Below the pieces are notes generated by a model. It saw only the letters and a list, made by a program, of their open reading frames with translations. It searched no databases and was not told the DNA's origin. A stretch of DNA of 64,000 nt from contig JALJOM010000003.1 in NCBI GenBank assembly GCA_024304885.1, positions 1,770,110 through 1,834,109 of the forward strand, read 5' to 3'. Origin of the DNA: Beijerinckiaceae bacterium. GTDB lineage: Bacteria > Pseudomonadota > Alphaproteobacteria > Rhizobiales > Beijerinckiaceae. How positions within the stretch are numbered: the stretch's first letter is position 1; each line of letters opens with the position of its first letter. The position numbers and the translations under genes are program-made. Positions 42,705-50,343 of this stretch are shown one piece after another.

Positions 42705-43631
42705 ATGTCGAAGATTTTCATAAGCTATAGTCGGCAGAGCAAGGAAAAGACCAGGAGCCTCGTCGAGGATCTCGAGAGCTTGGGTCATGATGTCTGGTTC
42801 GATCGAGAATTGAGCGGTGGGCAGTCTTGGTGGGACAGAATTCTCGAGACTATTCGTGACTGTCATGTTTTCGTATTCGTGCTCGAGCCTCACGCTCTGA
42901 ATTCGGTGGCCTGCAAGCGTGAATTCGGCTACGCGGGAGAGCTCGGCAAGTTCGTCGTGCCGGTGCTGGTGGCCGACGAAGTCTCCATAAATCTCTTGCC
43001 GCCCGAGCTGTCGCGGATTCAGCACGTCGATTATCGGCGGCAGGACCGCGAAGGCGCCATCAGCCTCGCCAGAGCACTCAACAAGGTACCCCCGCCCGAG
43101 CCACTTCCCGACCCCCTGCCTCCCCCACCGGAAGTTCCAACCTCCTATCTCGGAAGCATAAGCCGAAGGATCGCTCCGGGATCGACCTTGAGCTACGAGG
43201 AGCAAAGCGCGCTCGTGCTCGATCTCAAGGCCGTCCTGCGCAATCCCGAAACGCAATCCGATACGCGGACATTGCTCGAAAAGCTGAGAAAGCGCCGCGA
43301 TCTCTTTGCGAGCATTGCTCAGGAGATCGACGACTTGCTCGCGGACCGGGGAGAAAGGCCCTTCGGCACCAGCCAGCCGATCGACGAGCTGCCCGAATCA
43401 GAGGGCAAGAGCATCGAGATCCTTGCGCCGACCCCACACGCGTCCCTGAAGCCCGAAACGACCCACACTCGGGGCAAGCTCGGAGCGATGATCGGCTTCG
43501 GGATCGGGCTATTGTGGATCATCACCGACGGCTCGGACCTGGTATCGTCGGCTCTCGGCGTAGCGCTCTGCACCTGGATAGGTTGGTCCGTAGCCGGTGC
43601 CATAGGAACAATCCGAGCGTGGGTCCGGTGA
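42705..43631 (+). CDS. TIR-domain protein with C-terminal membrane anchor
   Basis: This 308-residue protein has an N-terminal TIR domain (residues 2-110): KIFISYSRQSKEKTRSLVED (box 1), DVWFDRELSGGQSWWDRI, and SVACKREF with a Glu at 73 in the position used by NAD-cleaving TIR enzymes. A Pro-rich linker (about 125-145) and a charged region follow, and two hydrophobic segments lie near the C-terminus (about 262-304). Bacterial TIR proteins either degrade NAD+ in phage defence or act in signalling; no CBASS, Thoeris or pAgo partner is nearby. The ATG at 42705 has GAGGGGA upstream. Confidence 0.82.
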   Translation: MSKIFISYSRQSKEKTRSLVEDLESLGHDVWFDRELSGGQSWWDRILETIRDCHVFVFVLEPHALNSVACKREFGYAGELGKFVVPVLVADEVSINLLPPELSRIQHVDYRRQDREGAISLARALNKVPPPEPLPDPLPPPPEVPTSYLGSISRRIAPGSTLSYEEQSALVLDLKAVLRNPETQSDTRTLLEKLRKRRDLFASIAQEIDDLLADRGERPFGTSQPIDELPESEGKSIEILAPTPHASLKPETTHTRGKLGAMIGFGIGLLWIITDGSDLVSSALGVALCTWIGWSVAGAIGTIRAWVR

Positions 43632-43689
43632 AGCTCCTCCACCAGGCGAGCCGACCATCGGCCATGCCCCGAGCGCGATCCCGTTTCCA

Positions 43690-44181
43690 TCACACCACAG
43701 GTCGCAGGACGAGCGCGAGATTCCTCACCTCCACGATCGTCATCCGCACGCCGGGGCCGACCCGATCGACATCGACGCTGTCGGCGAGGCGCGCCTGCCA
43801 ATGCGTGCCGGACCAATGGATCCAACCACCGGCCTTGGTGATCTCCTCCGTCGTCACGACCTCGCGCCCGATGAGGTCGCTGCTCTTGTCCTCCGTCTCG
43901 CCCGAGGCCTGGAAGGCCTGAAGCGGACGCCGGCCGACGACGGCGATCAGCACGCTCGCGACGGCACAGATGGCGAGCCCCTCGAGGACGCCCGGCACCC
44001 ATCCGGCCATGTGGAGGATCCCACCGCTCCACCCCGCCACATAGAGGATCGCGCTCGTGACGAGCGCGCCCGCCGCGACGAAGAGCAAGGGCGAGAGGCC
44101 GATCACGAAAATATCGATGCCGAGCAGCACGAGCCCGGCGATGAGGAAGATCACGGCGGGCTTGTCGATGATCCCGTCCAT
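43690..44181 (-). CDS. nfeD: NfeD-family membrane protein
   Basis: This 163-residue short NfeD has N-terminal membrane spans (AVIFLIAGLVLLGIDIFVIG; LLFVAAGALVTSAILYVAG; a third at about 66-82) and a C-terminal OB-fold-like domain (DLIGREVVTTEEI ... GVRMTIVEVRNLALVLRPV). NfeD proteins pair with stomatin/flotillin-type SPFH proteins. The SPFH gene lies 133 bp upstream on the same strand, with a repeat between. The ribosome site AGGGAG lies at the edge of that repeat. Confidence 0.88.
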   Translation of the reverse strand: MDGIIDKPAVIFLIAGLVLLGIDIFVIGLSPLLFVAAGALVTSAILYVAGWSGGILHMAGWVPGVLEGLAICAVASVLIAVVGRRPLQAFQASGETEDKSSDLIGREVVTTEEITKAGGWIHWSGTHWQARLADSVDVDRVGPGVRMTIVEVRNLALVLRPVV

Positions 44182-44187
44182 CGCCCT

Positions 44188-44317
44188 ACTCCCTTGCTTT
44201 GTCGCATTTTCGCATCGATGTCGATCACTCGAAACATTGCGATCTCGCTGTTGCGATAGATCGCCGGCGATGGGATCGAAATGCGTACCGCTTTCCGGTT
44301 CGCTGGAAAATGCTCTA
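44188..44317. repeat. Family C repeat, long variant
   Basis: It starts CTACTCCCTTGCTTTGTCGC and ends GGTTCGCTGGAAAATGCTCTA. About 70 bp between carry the insert CGCATCGATGTCGATCACTC, also found in the copy at 63000-63126. The last bases CTA are the complement of the stomatin stop codon. It separates the stomatin and nfeD genes of one transcript. Confidence 0.8.
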
Positions 44318-45331
44318 CCCCCAGGTTCGATGTTGCGGCGTGGCCGGGCCGGGCTCGGCCGGCGCGGCGCCGGCAGCCTTGAGAACGGCCATCGCCTTGG
44401 CGAGCCAGCCGCTCGGGTCGGCCTCGCTCCCCATGATCACGAGCGAGTTGCCGTGCTTCGCGAGGTTGCCGTATTGCTCGAGCGCCGCCTTCGCGACCTC
44501 GAGCTGGACCGCCTCGAAGCCGCCCTCCTGCTTGATCTGCTCGCGCACGAGGCGGATGGCTTCCGCCTGCCCCGCCGCGACGTTGACGGCGGATTGCTGC
44601 TCACCTTCCGACCTCAGGATGGCGGCCTGGCGCTCGCCTTCCGCGCGGTTGATCTGGGACTGCTTGATGCCTTCGGATTCGAGAACGGCCGCCCTCTTGT
44701 CGCGTTCCGCCTTCATCTGCCGTTCCATCGACTCGAGCAGCGAGCGCGGCATGGTGATGTCCTTGATCTCGTAGCGCGTGACCTGGGCGCCCCAGGTCTG
44801 GGCAGCCTCGGCGACGGCTCTCACGACCCGCTCGTTGATCTCGGCGCGCTGCTCGAAGGTCTTGTCGAGCTCCATCGACCCGATCGCGGAGCGCATCGTG
44901 GTTTGCGCGAGGTTGATGATCGCTCGGCTGATGTTCTGCGCACCATAGGCGGCATCCTTGGCGTGCACGATCTTGAAATAGAGAATGCCGTCGATCGTCA
45001 CCGTGGCATTGTCCTTGGTGATCGCGTCCTGAGCGGGGATGTCGATCACCTGCTCGCGCAGGTCGAACGAATAGGCGACGCGCTCGACCGCGGGCCAGAT
45101 GATGTTGATGCCGGCCGTGCAAGTCCGGTTGTAGCGCCCGAGCCGCTCGATGACGAGCGCCTCCTGCTGGCGCACGAACTTGACGATCGTCGCGACGGTC
45201 AGGAGACCGACATAGCAGAACCAGACGAGCGGGTTGTACAAATAGCCGATCGGCAGGCCGAGCCCGAGCACGGTGTCGGTGATGGCGACTGCGACCGCGA
45301 TCAAGCCGACGAGGAATATGAGCGCACCCAT
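44315..45331 (-). CDS. qmcA: Stomatin/QmcA-type SPFH membrane protein
   Basis: This 338-residue protein has an N-terminal membrane anchor (about 1-48, two hydrophobic stretches), an SPFH/band-7 domain (ALVIERLGRYNRTCTAGINI ... DNATVTIDGILYFKI ... AAYGAQNISRAIINLAQTTM) and a coiled-coil tail (AERDKRAAVLESEGIKQSQI ... AEGERQAAILRSEGEQQSAV). Such proteins form membrane microdomain scaffolds and regulate proteases such as FtsH. The ATG at 45331 has GGAG upstream. It is followed by nfeD. Its TAG stop lies at the end of a family C repeat. Confidence 0.9.
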   Translation of the reverse strand: MGALIFLVGLIAVAVAITDTVLGLGLPIGYLYNPLVWFCYVGLLTVATIVKFVRQQEALVIERLGRYNRTCTAGINIIWPAVERVAYSFDLREQVIDIPAQDAITKDNATVTIDGILYFKIVHAKDAAYGAQNISRAIINLAQTTMRSAIGSMELDKTFEQRAEINERVVRAVAEAAQTWGAQVTRYEIKDITMPRSLLESMERQMKAERDKRAAVLESEGIKQSQINRAEGERQAAILRSEGEQQSAVNVAAGQAEAIRLVREQIKQEGGFEAVQLEVAKAALEQYGNLAKHGNSLVIMGSEADPSGWLAKAMAVLKAAGAAPAEPGPATPQHRTWG

Positions 45332-45709
45332 GGAGGTCTCCGATCTTGCCGCGAATTGAACAACCTGGGCTCGGAGCGGCGGGCCCGCCTCCCGCGCCCA
45401 CCGGCGCCGCTGCGACGTGATGATTTCGTCCACCCCGCGGGGTGTCCCTCGCCGGACGCTCGGTACCAACGAAAGGCGACGATCTCGGTTCATTCGTCCC
45501 ACCCGCAAGACATCCAGGCCCCGAGCCGTCGTGTCGCCCAGCCTTGGTCTGCCCGACGAACGTCGCTTTTTCTCGAGGGTCAGTGCGAAAAGTGACATCC
45601 TGCGCCCAAAATTGCCATGGGCCGCCCGATAAACCGCAGGGCCGGGACTGGCAGCATTCGCGGCGTGCTGCCCAGCTCGAGCTCGTGCTCACAAAATGCA
45701 GAACCGGCC
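45332..45709. other. Intergenic region between divergent stomatin and opgC genes
   Basis: This 378-bp region should hold two divergent promoters. I found no repeat, RNA or gene. Both strands have open frames, but with no recognisable protein features. Confidence 0.45.
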
Positions 45710-46834
45710 ATGCGGGAACCCAACGAGATCGACTTCTGGCGCGGCTTCGCCCTCGTCACCATCTTCGTCAATCACGTCCCGGGACTTTATTTCGAGCGCT
45801 TCACCTATCGCAACGCCTCGCTGTCCGATGCGGCCGAGCTTTTCGTGCTTCTGGCCGGCTGGGCTCTGCGCAAGCTCGTCGACAGCACGCCGAAGGAGGG
45901 CGCCGCGGCCGGGCTGGTCTTTCGTCTCGCGGGCCGCGCTCTCGATGTCTATGTCGCCCAATTGGTCATCACCGAGATCGCCATCGCCATCCTCGCGGCC
46001 TCCTCGATCCTTCTCGATGCGCCCTTCCTGCTCGACTGGCACAATGCTTCCGCGGTGTTCCATGATCCGGTCCGGGCGCATATCGGCACCGTCGTGCTCA
46101 CGCATCAGCTCGGCTATTTCAACATCCTTCCTCTCTACGTGGTCCTGATGCTCGGCGCTCCTCTGATTCCCTCGATTCATCGTGCGGCGCCCTCGGCGCT
46201 CTTGCCGGCCTCGCTCGCGATCTATGCCGCGACGCTGGTCCTCGGCGTCAACTTGCCGACCTGGCCGATCGAGGGAACCTGGTTCTTCAATCCTCTGGCT
46301 TGGCAAGCGGTCTTCGTACTGGGGTACTTGGCCGCGGGGACCGACGGATTCGGGGGATTCGTCCGCCGGCATCGCACGAGCTTGCGGTGGCTGGCGCTTC
46401 CGGTCGTGGCGCTCGGCGCCCTAGCGGCGCTGGCCCGGTATTCTCCCGACCCGATCGACCTGCCGGAGCCCACCTTGTTCTTCATGTTCGACAAGACCTT
46501 CCTGTCTCCCGCGCGGCTCCTCCATGCCCTGGCGCTCGCCGTCTTGCTCGGCGGCGCCTTCGCGACGATCCGTCGCTTCCTGCCGCCGCTCACCGACTAC
46601 CTGGCGTTGCTGGGCCGAAACTCCTTGCAGGTCTTTTGCGCAGCTTCGCTTCTCAGCCTGATCGGCCAGATCCTGCGCTTCGCCTCCGGCGGAACATTTG
46701 CAATCGATGCCGTCATCGTTAGTGTCGGCGTCTCTATCCTGGGAGCAGTCGCATGGGCATCGGACTCCCGCGAGCGGTTGCGCAGAGCCTCGCCCAAGGG
46801 GCAGCCGCCCTCCTCGCCTGCGGCCTCGTCGTGA
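45710..46834 (+). CDS. opgC: OpgC-family membrane acyltransferase
   Basis: This 374-residue integral membrane protein has about ten hydrophobic spans and the OpgC opening REPNEIDFWRGFALVTIFVNHVPG. OpgC adds succinyl groups to osmoregulated periplasmic glucans in the related proteobacteria. The conserved C-terminal part is LALLGRNSLQVFCAASLLSLIG. The ATG at 45710 is chosen for the conserved start; an in-frame ATG at 45617 would add a non-conserved stretch. Its last 82 bases overlap the next gene in another frame. The GH94-type protein far upstream is not evidently linked. Confidence 0.88.
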   Translation: MREPNEIDFWRGFALVTIFVNHVPGLYFERFTYRNASLSDAAELFVLLAGWALRKLVDSTPKEGAAAGLVFRLAGRALDVYVAQLVITEIAIAILAASSILLDAPFLLDWHNASAVFHDPVRAHIGTVVLTHQLGYFNILPLYVVLMLGAPLIPSIHRAAPSALLPASLAIYAATLVLGVNLPTWPIEGTWFFNPLAWQAVFVLGYLAAGTDGFGGFVRRHRTSLRWLALPVVALGALAALARYSPDPIDLPEPTLFFMFDKTFLSPARLLHALALAVLLGGAFATIRRFLPPLTDYLALLGRNSLQVFCAASLLSLIGQILRFASGGTFAIDAVIVSVGVSILGAVAWASDSRERLRRASPKGQPPSSPAASS

Positions 46835-47574
46835 CCTCGACGGTCTGTGCCGGGACCTTCGAGCCGCATGTCCCGGCACTGCCGCTGAGCCCCCCTTGCG
46901 CGGCCCCCGACCGGGATATCGCCGCGCCCGCGGCGCTGCCAAATTTCACCGCCGCCCTGGAAAAGCGCAAAGCATTGAGGATCCTGGCGATCGGCTCCTC
47001 CTCGACCGCCGGTCTCGGGGCGACCTCCAACGGCAAGTCCTATCCGTCCCGGCTCGAATCCATTCTCGAGCGGGCCTTGAAAGGGATCGATATCGAGGTC
47101 GTCAACCGGGGTGTATCCGGCGAGGTGGCGGAGATCACCGCCGAGCGCATCAGAAGCGAGGTGGCGATCGACAAGCCCGATCTCGTGCTCTGGCAGCTCG
47201 GAACCAACGATGCCTTGATCCGTGTCCCGCCCGACGAGTTCGAGACCGAGGTGCGCGACCTGCTCCGCTGGCTCAGGGACAACAAGATCGACGTGGTTCT
47301 CGTGGGGATGCAATATACGACCCGCCTCGCACGCGACCCGAGCTATGCGGAGATCAGAGCGAGGCTGCAACGTATCGCGACCGAGGAAAAGGTCCTCTAC
47401 GTGCGCCGCTACGACGCCATGCGCTTCATCGCACAGGCGCATGCAGAGCTCAGGCTCATGGCGCGCGACGAGTTCCACTTGAACGATCTCGGCTATCAAT
47501 GCATGGCCGAGCATGTCGCCCATGCTCTCGTCGCGAGCCTCTACGTCAAGACGCCGCGGCCTGCCGCCGAATAG
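46753..47574 (+). CDS. Secreted SGNH/GDSL hydrolase
   Basis: This 273-residue protein has a signal peptide (AQSLAQGAAALLACGLVVTS) and an SGNH fold: block I ILAIGSSSTAGLGA with the nucleophile Ser, block III GTNDALIR, and block V DEFHLNDLGYQCMAEH with Asp and His. It likely removes acyl groups from a carbohydrate or lipid in the periplasm. The ATG at 46753 lies inside opgC (82-bp overlap) with a GGGAG site; the signal peptide is encoded within that overlap, so the overlap appears real. Coupling with OpgC suggests glucan or envelope acyl-group turnover (inference). Its stop abuts the next gene's stop with no gap. Confidence 0.85.
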   Translation: MGIGLPRAVAQSLAQGAAALLACGLVVTSTVCAGTFEPHVPALPLSPPCAAPDRDIAAPAALPNFTAALEKRKALRILAIGSSSTAGLGATSNGKSYPSRLESILERALKGIDIEVVNRGVSGEVAEITAERIRSEVAIDKPDLVLWQLGTNDALIRVPPDEFETEVRDLLRWLRDNKIDVVLVGMQYTTRLARDPSYAEIRARLQRIATEEKVLYVRRYDAMRFIAQAHAELRLMARDEFHLNDLGYQCMAEHVAHALVASLYVKTPRPAAE

Positions 47575-48900
47575 TCACGAGGCGGAGCCGAAGCGCACCG
47601 GCTGGCCCTGGCTCGCGATCACGATCTCGCCCTCCCACATCACCCGCTTGCCACGCACGATGGTGCCGACGGGCCAGCCCGTCACCTCGAGGCCGGCATA
47701 GGGGGTCCAGCCGCAGCGCGACGCGATCCAGCGGTCCTCGATCCTTTCGCGGCGCTTCATGTCGACGATCGTAAAATCCGCGTCGTAGCCGACCGCGATC
47801 CGGCCCTTGCCGAGGATCCCGAACAGGCGCGCCGGGCCCGCGCTCGTCATGTCGACGAGCCGCTGGAGGCCGAGCCGCCCGGCATTCACGGAATCGAGCA
47901 TGACGGGCACGAGGGTCTGCACGCCGGGCATGCCCGAGGGCGTCCCGGGATAGGGCTTCGCTTTTTCTTCGAGCGTATGCGGCGCGTGATCGGAGCCGAG
48001 GATATCGACGATGCCTTGCGCCACGCCGTACCAGAGCCGGTCGCGGTGGCGCGCGTCGCGGATCGGCGGATTCATCTGCAGCCTCGTGCCGAGCCGCGCA
48101 TAATCCTCGGCAGAAAATGCAAGATGGTGCGTCGTCACCTCGACGCTCGCGATGTCCTTGTGCGCGGCGAGAAAATCGATCTCCTCGGCGGTCGAGACAT
48201 GAAGCACATGGACGAGCGCGCCCTTGGCACGAGCAATCCGCAAGAGCCGCTCCGTCGCCCGCAGCGCCGTGATCTCGTCGCGCCAGATCGGATGCGAGGA
48301 CGGATCGCCCTCCTTGCGCAGGTCCTTGCGTTCGCGCAGCCGGAATTCGTCCTCGCAGTGGAAGGCGGCACGTCGCCGCGTCCTTTCGAGGATCGCCTCG
48401 ATCCCGGCATCCTCCTCGACGAGGAGGGAGCCTGTCGAGGAGCCGATGAAGACCTTGATCCCGGCCGCGCCCGGCAGGCGCTCGAGCTCGGGGATGTCAC
48501 GGGGATTTTCCGTGGTGCCGCCGACCCAGAAGGCGAAATCGCAATGCATCCGGTTCGTCGCGCGCGCGACCTTGTCAGCGAGCGTCGCGGCATCGGTCGT
48601 GAGGGGATTGGTGTTCGGCATCTCGAAGACCGCGGTGACCCCGCCGAGGACCGCGGCGCGCGAGCCGGTCTCGAGATCCTCCTTGTGGGTAAGGCCCGGC
48701 TCGCGGAAATGCACCTGGGTGTCGATCACCCCCGGCAGGACATGAAGGCCCCTCGCGTCAATCGTCTCGCCGGCCGAGGCCGTGCGCAAGTCTCCGATCT
48801 CGGCGATGCGGTGCCCGAGAATCCCGATATCGCGGACCCCTTCGCCGGCATGATCGACGACGGTGCCGCCCTTCAGGATCAGATCGAAGCTTCTCGGCAT
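47575..48900 (-). CDS. pyrC: Dihydroorotase-family amidohydrolase
   Basis: This 441-residue cyclic amidohydrolase of the class I dihydroorotase type has LPGVIDTQVHFREPGLTHKE, VFEMPNTNPLTT, FHCEDEFRL, HVLHVSTAEEIDF and DILGSDHAPHT. The usual HxH metal pair reads QVH here, so the first His is Gln, and the later Lys/His ligands (GIKVFIGSSTG) are present. From memory, relatives in this order share the Gln; activity on dihydroorotate should be treated as likely, not certain. The ATG at 48900 is preferred to one at 48912. Confidence 0.8.
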   Translation of the reverse strand: MPRSFDLILKGGTVVDHAGEGVRDIGILGHRIAEIGDLRTASAGETIDARGLHVLPGVIDTQVHFREPGLTHKEDLETGSRAAVLGGVTAVFEMPNTNPLTTDAATLADKVARATNRMHCDFAFWVGGTTENPRDIPELERLPGAAGIKVFIGSSTGSLLVEEDAGIEAILERTRRRAAFHCEDEFRLRERKDLRKEGDPSSHPIWRDEITALRATERLLRIARAKGALVHVLHVSTAEEIDFLAAHKDIASVEVTTHHLAFSAEDYARLGTRLQMNPPIRDARHRDRLWYGVAQGIVDILGSDHAPHTLEEKAKPYPGTPSGMPGVQTLVPVMLDSVNAGRLGLQRLVDMTSAGPARLFGILGKGRIAVGYDADFTIVDMKRRERIEDRWIASRCGWTPYAGLEVTGWPVGTIVRGKRVMWEGEIVIASQGQPVRFGSAS

Positions 48901-49019
48901 TGGCCTGTCCATTGCTTGATTATCGCTTTCCCCGCCTCGCGCTCGGAGGTCGAAGCGGCTTGCGCGGTGCGGGCGGCGCCTTCATAAGGGCCGGCCGGGA
49001 CAAGAGTCGAGGATCTCCG

Positions 49020-49901
49020 ATGCAAGGCCGAGCTTTCCTGGACGATCGCGGTGTCGTGAAGGTGACGGGCGCCGATGCGACGACTTTCCTGCACAAGATC
49101 GTCACCAATAGCGTGCAGGACATTCCGGCCGGAGAGAGCCGCTATTCGGCGCTCCTCACGGCCCAGGGCAAGCTTCTTTTCGACTTCTTGGTCGTGCCCC
49201 TGCCCGAAGGCTCGGACGCCGGCTTTTTCCTGGATTGCCTCGCCGAGCACTCCGCCGATCTCTTGAAGCGGCTGACTTTCTACAAGATGCGCTGGAAGAT
49301 CGCGATCGAGGATGTCTCGCAGTCCCTCGGAGTCGCGGCCGTCTGGGGCACGGACGCGCTGGTTGCGATCGATGGCGGCGTTGCCTATCGCGACATGCGG
49401 GCGCCCGGCATGGGCTTTCGCGTGATCGCGGATCGGGTCGCTCTCGCGGCGCAGCTCGGTTCGACCGATGCAACCGCCTACGAGGCGCACCGCATCGCGC
49501 AGGGCGTACCGAAAGGCGGGCTCGACTTCCCCTACGGCGATACGTTCGTGCACGACGCCAATCTCGATTTCCTCCATGGCGTCGATTTCAAGAAGGGCTG
49601 CTATGTGGGCCAGGAGGTCGTCGCCCGGGTGCATTTCCGCAACTCGGCGCGAAAGCGCATCCTCAAGGTTCGTTTCGACGGGCCGACGCCGAGCCCCGGC
49701 ACCGAGATCATGATGGGCGAGGCGAGCATCGGCGAGGTCGGCTCGACGGCGGGGTCGGAAGGGCTCGCTATGTTGCGCATCGATCGCCTCGAGGAGGCCA
49801 AGGCCGGGGGCACGGCGGTGACGGCGGGAGAGGCCCGGCTCGAGGTGACCGTGCCGCCGGAATTCGTCGAGACGGCCGCAGGCGTCGAGAAAAGGCTCTG
49901 A
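49020..49901 (+). CDS. ygfZ: Folate-binding protein YgfZ
   Basis: This 293-residue GcvT-like protein has the YgfZ signature KKGCYVGQEVVARVHFRN, whose Cys is essential in E. coli. It binds tetrahydrofolate and supports maturation or repair of certain iron-sulfur enzymes. N-terminal FLDDRGVVKVTGADATTFL is typical. The ATG at 49020 is used. It is divergent from the dihydroorotase-like gene. Confidence 0.92.
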   Translation: MQGRAFLDDRGVVKVTGADATTFLHKIVTNSVQDIPAGESRYSALLTAQGKLLFDFLVVPLPEGSDAGFFLDCLAEHSADLLKRLTFYKMRWKIAIEDVSQSLGVAAVWGTDALVAIDGGVAYRDMRAPGMGFRVIADRVALAAQLGSTDATAYEAHRIAQGVPKGGLDFPYGDTFVHDANLDFLHGVDFKKGCYVGQEVVARVHFRNSARKRILKVRFDGPTPSPGTEIMMGEASIGEVGSTAGSEGLAMLRIDRLEEAKAGGTAVTAGEARLEVTVPPEFVETAAGVEKRL

Positions 49902-49952
49902 GTTCCTACGCCGGCAGGAGCCTCGCCAGGCAGCGCTCGAGTCACTGCAGCA

Positions 49953-50105
49953 TTAGATCACGATGAATTTGGATCGAACCGATCCAAATTCATGAAACTG
50001 ATCGATTCCAAAAGTTCAGAGCAGGATAGGCAGATGAGTTTACGCAATCTGCGTCAACGCGATTGCGCCGGAAAACCGCTGTACACTTTTCCTCATCCCG
50101 CTCTA
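49953..50105 (+). repeat. Family B repeat, complete copy
   Basis: It opens TTAGATCACGATGAATTTGG, passes through GATCGAACCGATCC (palindromic), GATTCCAAAAGTTCAGAGC, GTTTACGCAATCTGCGTC, CGATTGCGCCGGAAA and GTACACTTTTCCTCATCC, and ends CTCTAC. It is the best reference copy of the family; compare 26911-27065 (reverse) and 39025-39143 (shortened). Confidence 0.85.
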
Positions 50106-50169
50106 CATTCTTGTTTTTTCGTAATTTCGCGACGCGAACCGGTGTCCACTTCGCTGGAAATTGCTCTAG
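50106..50169 (+). repeat. Family C repeat, short form
   Basis: It contains TTTTTTCGTAATTTCGCGAC, GCGAACCGGTGTCCACTTCG and CTGGAAATTGCTCTAG. It follows family B directly and ends in CTAG. It is the cleanest short copy. Confidence 0.85.
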
Positions 50170-50343
50170 CGTAACGGTTTCATCCGTGAGATGGCGCTAC
50201 GCGGTACCTGTGCGCGTCGTGCGGACGCGCACCGACCCATGGATCAGTCGCAACTAGCATCGCCCGTTGTTCGGCTCACGGACCTTCGCCCTCTCGACGC
50301 AGGGACGCGATCGAGCGCGAAGCTCCGAGACGAGGATCGGGTT

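Larger units (their letters stand above)
49902..50343. other. Repeat-filled intergenic region
   Basis: This 442-bp region between ygfZ and the caspase-like gene holds a full family B copy and a family C copy, listed separately. From 50170 to 50343 nothing clear is seen; it should carry the promoter of the caspase-like gene. Confidence 0.6.

Noticed and set aside
42705-43631. TIR gene as part of a multi-gene defence island with the hicAB remnant
   Set aside because: The genes between and around are housekeeping (hspQ, nnr, nfeD, stomatin); no other defence gene is present.
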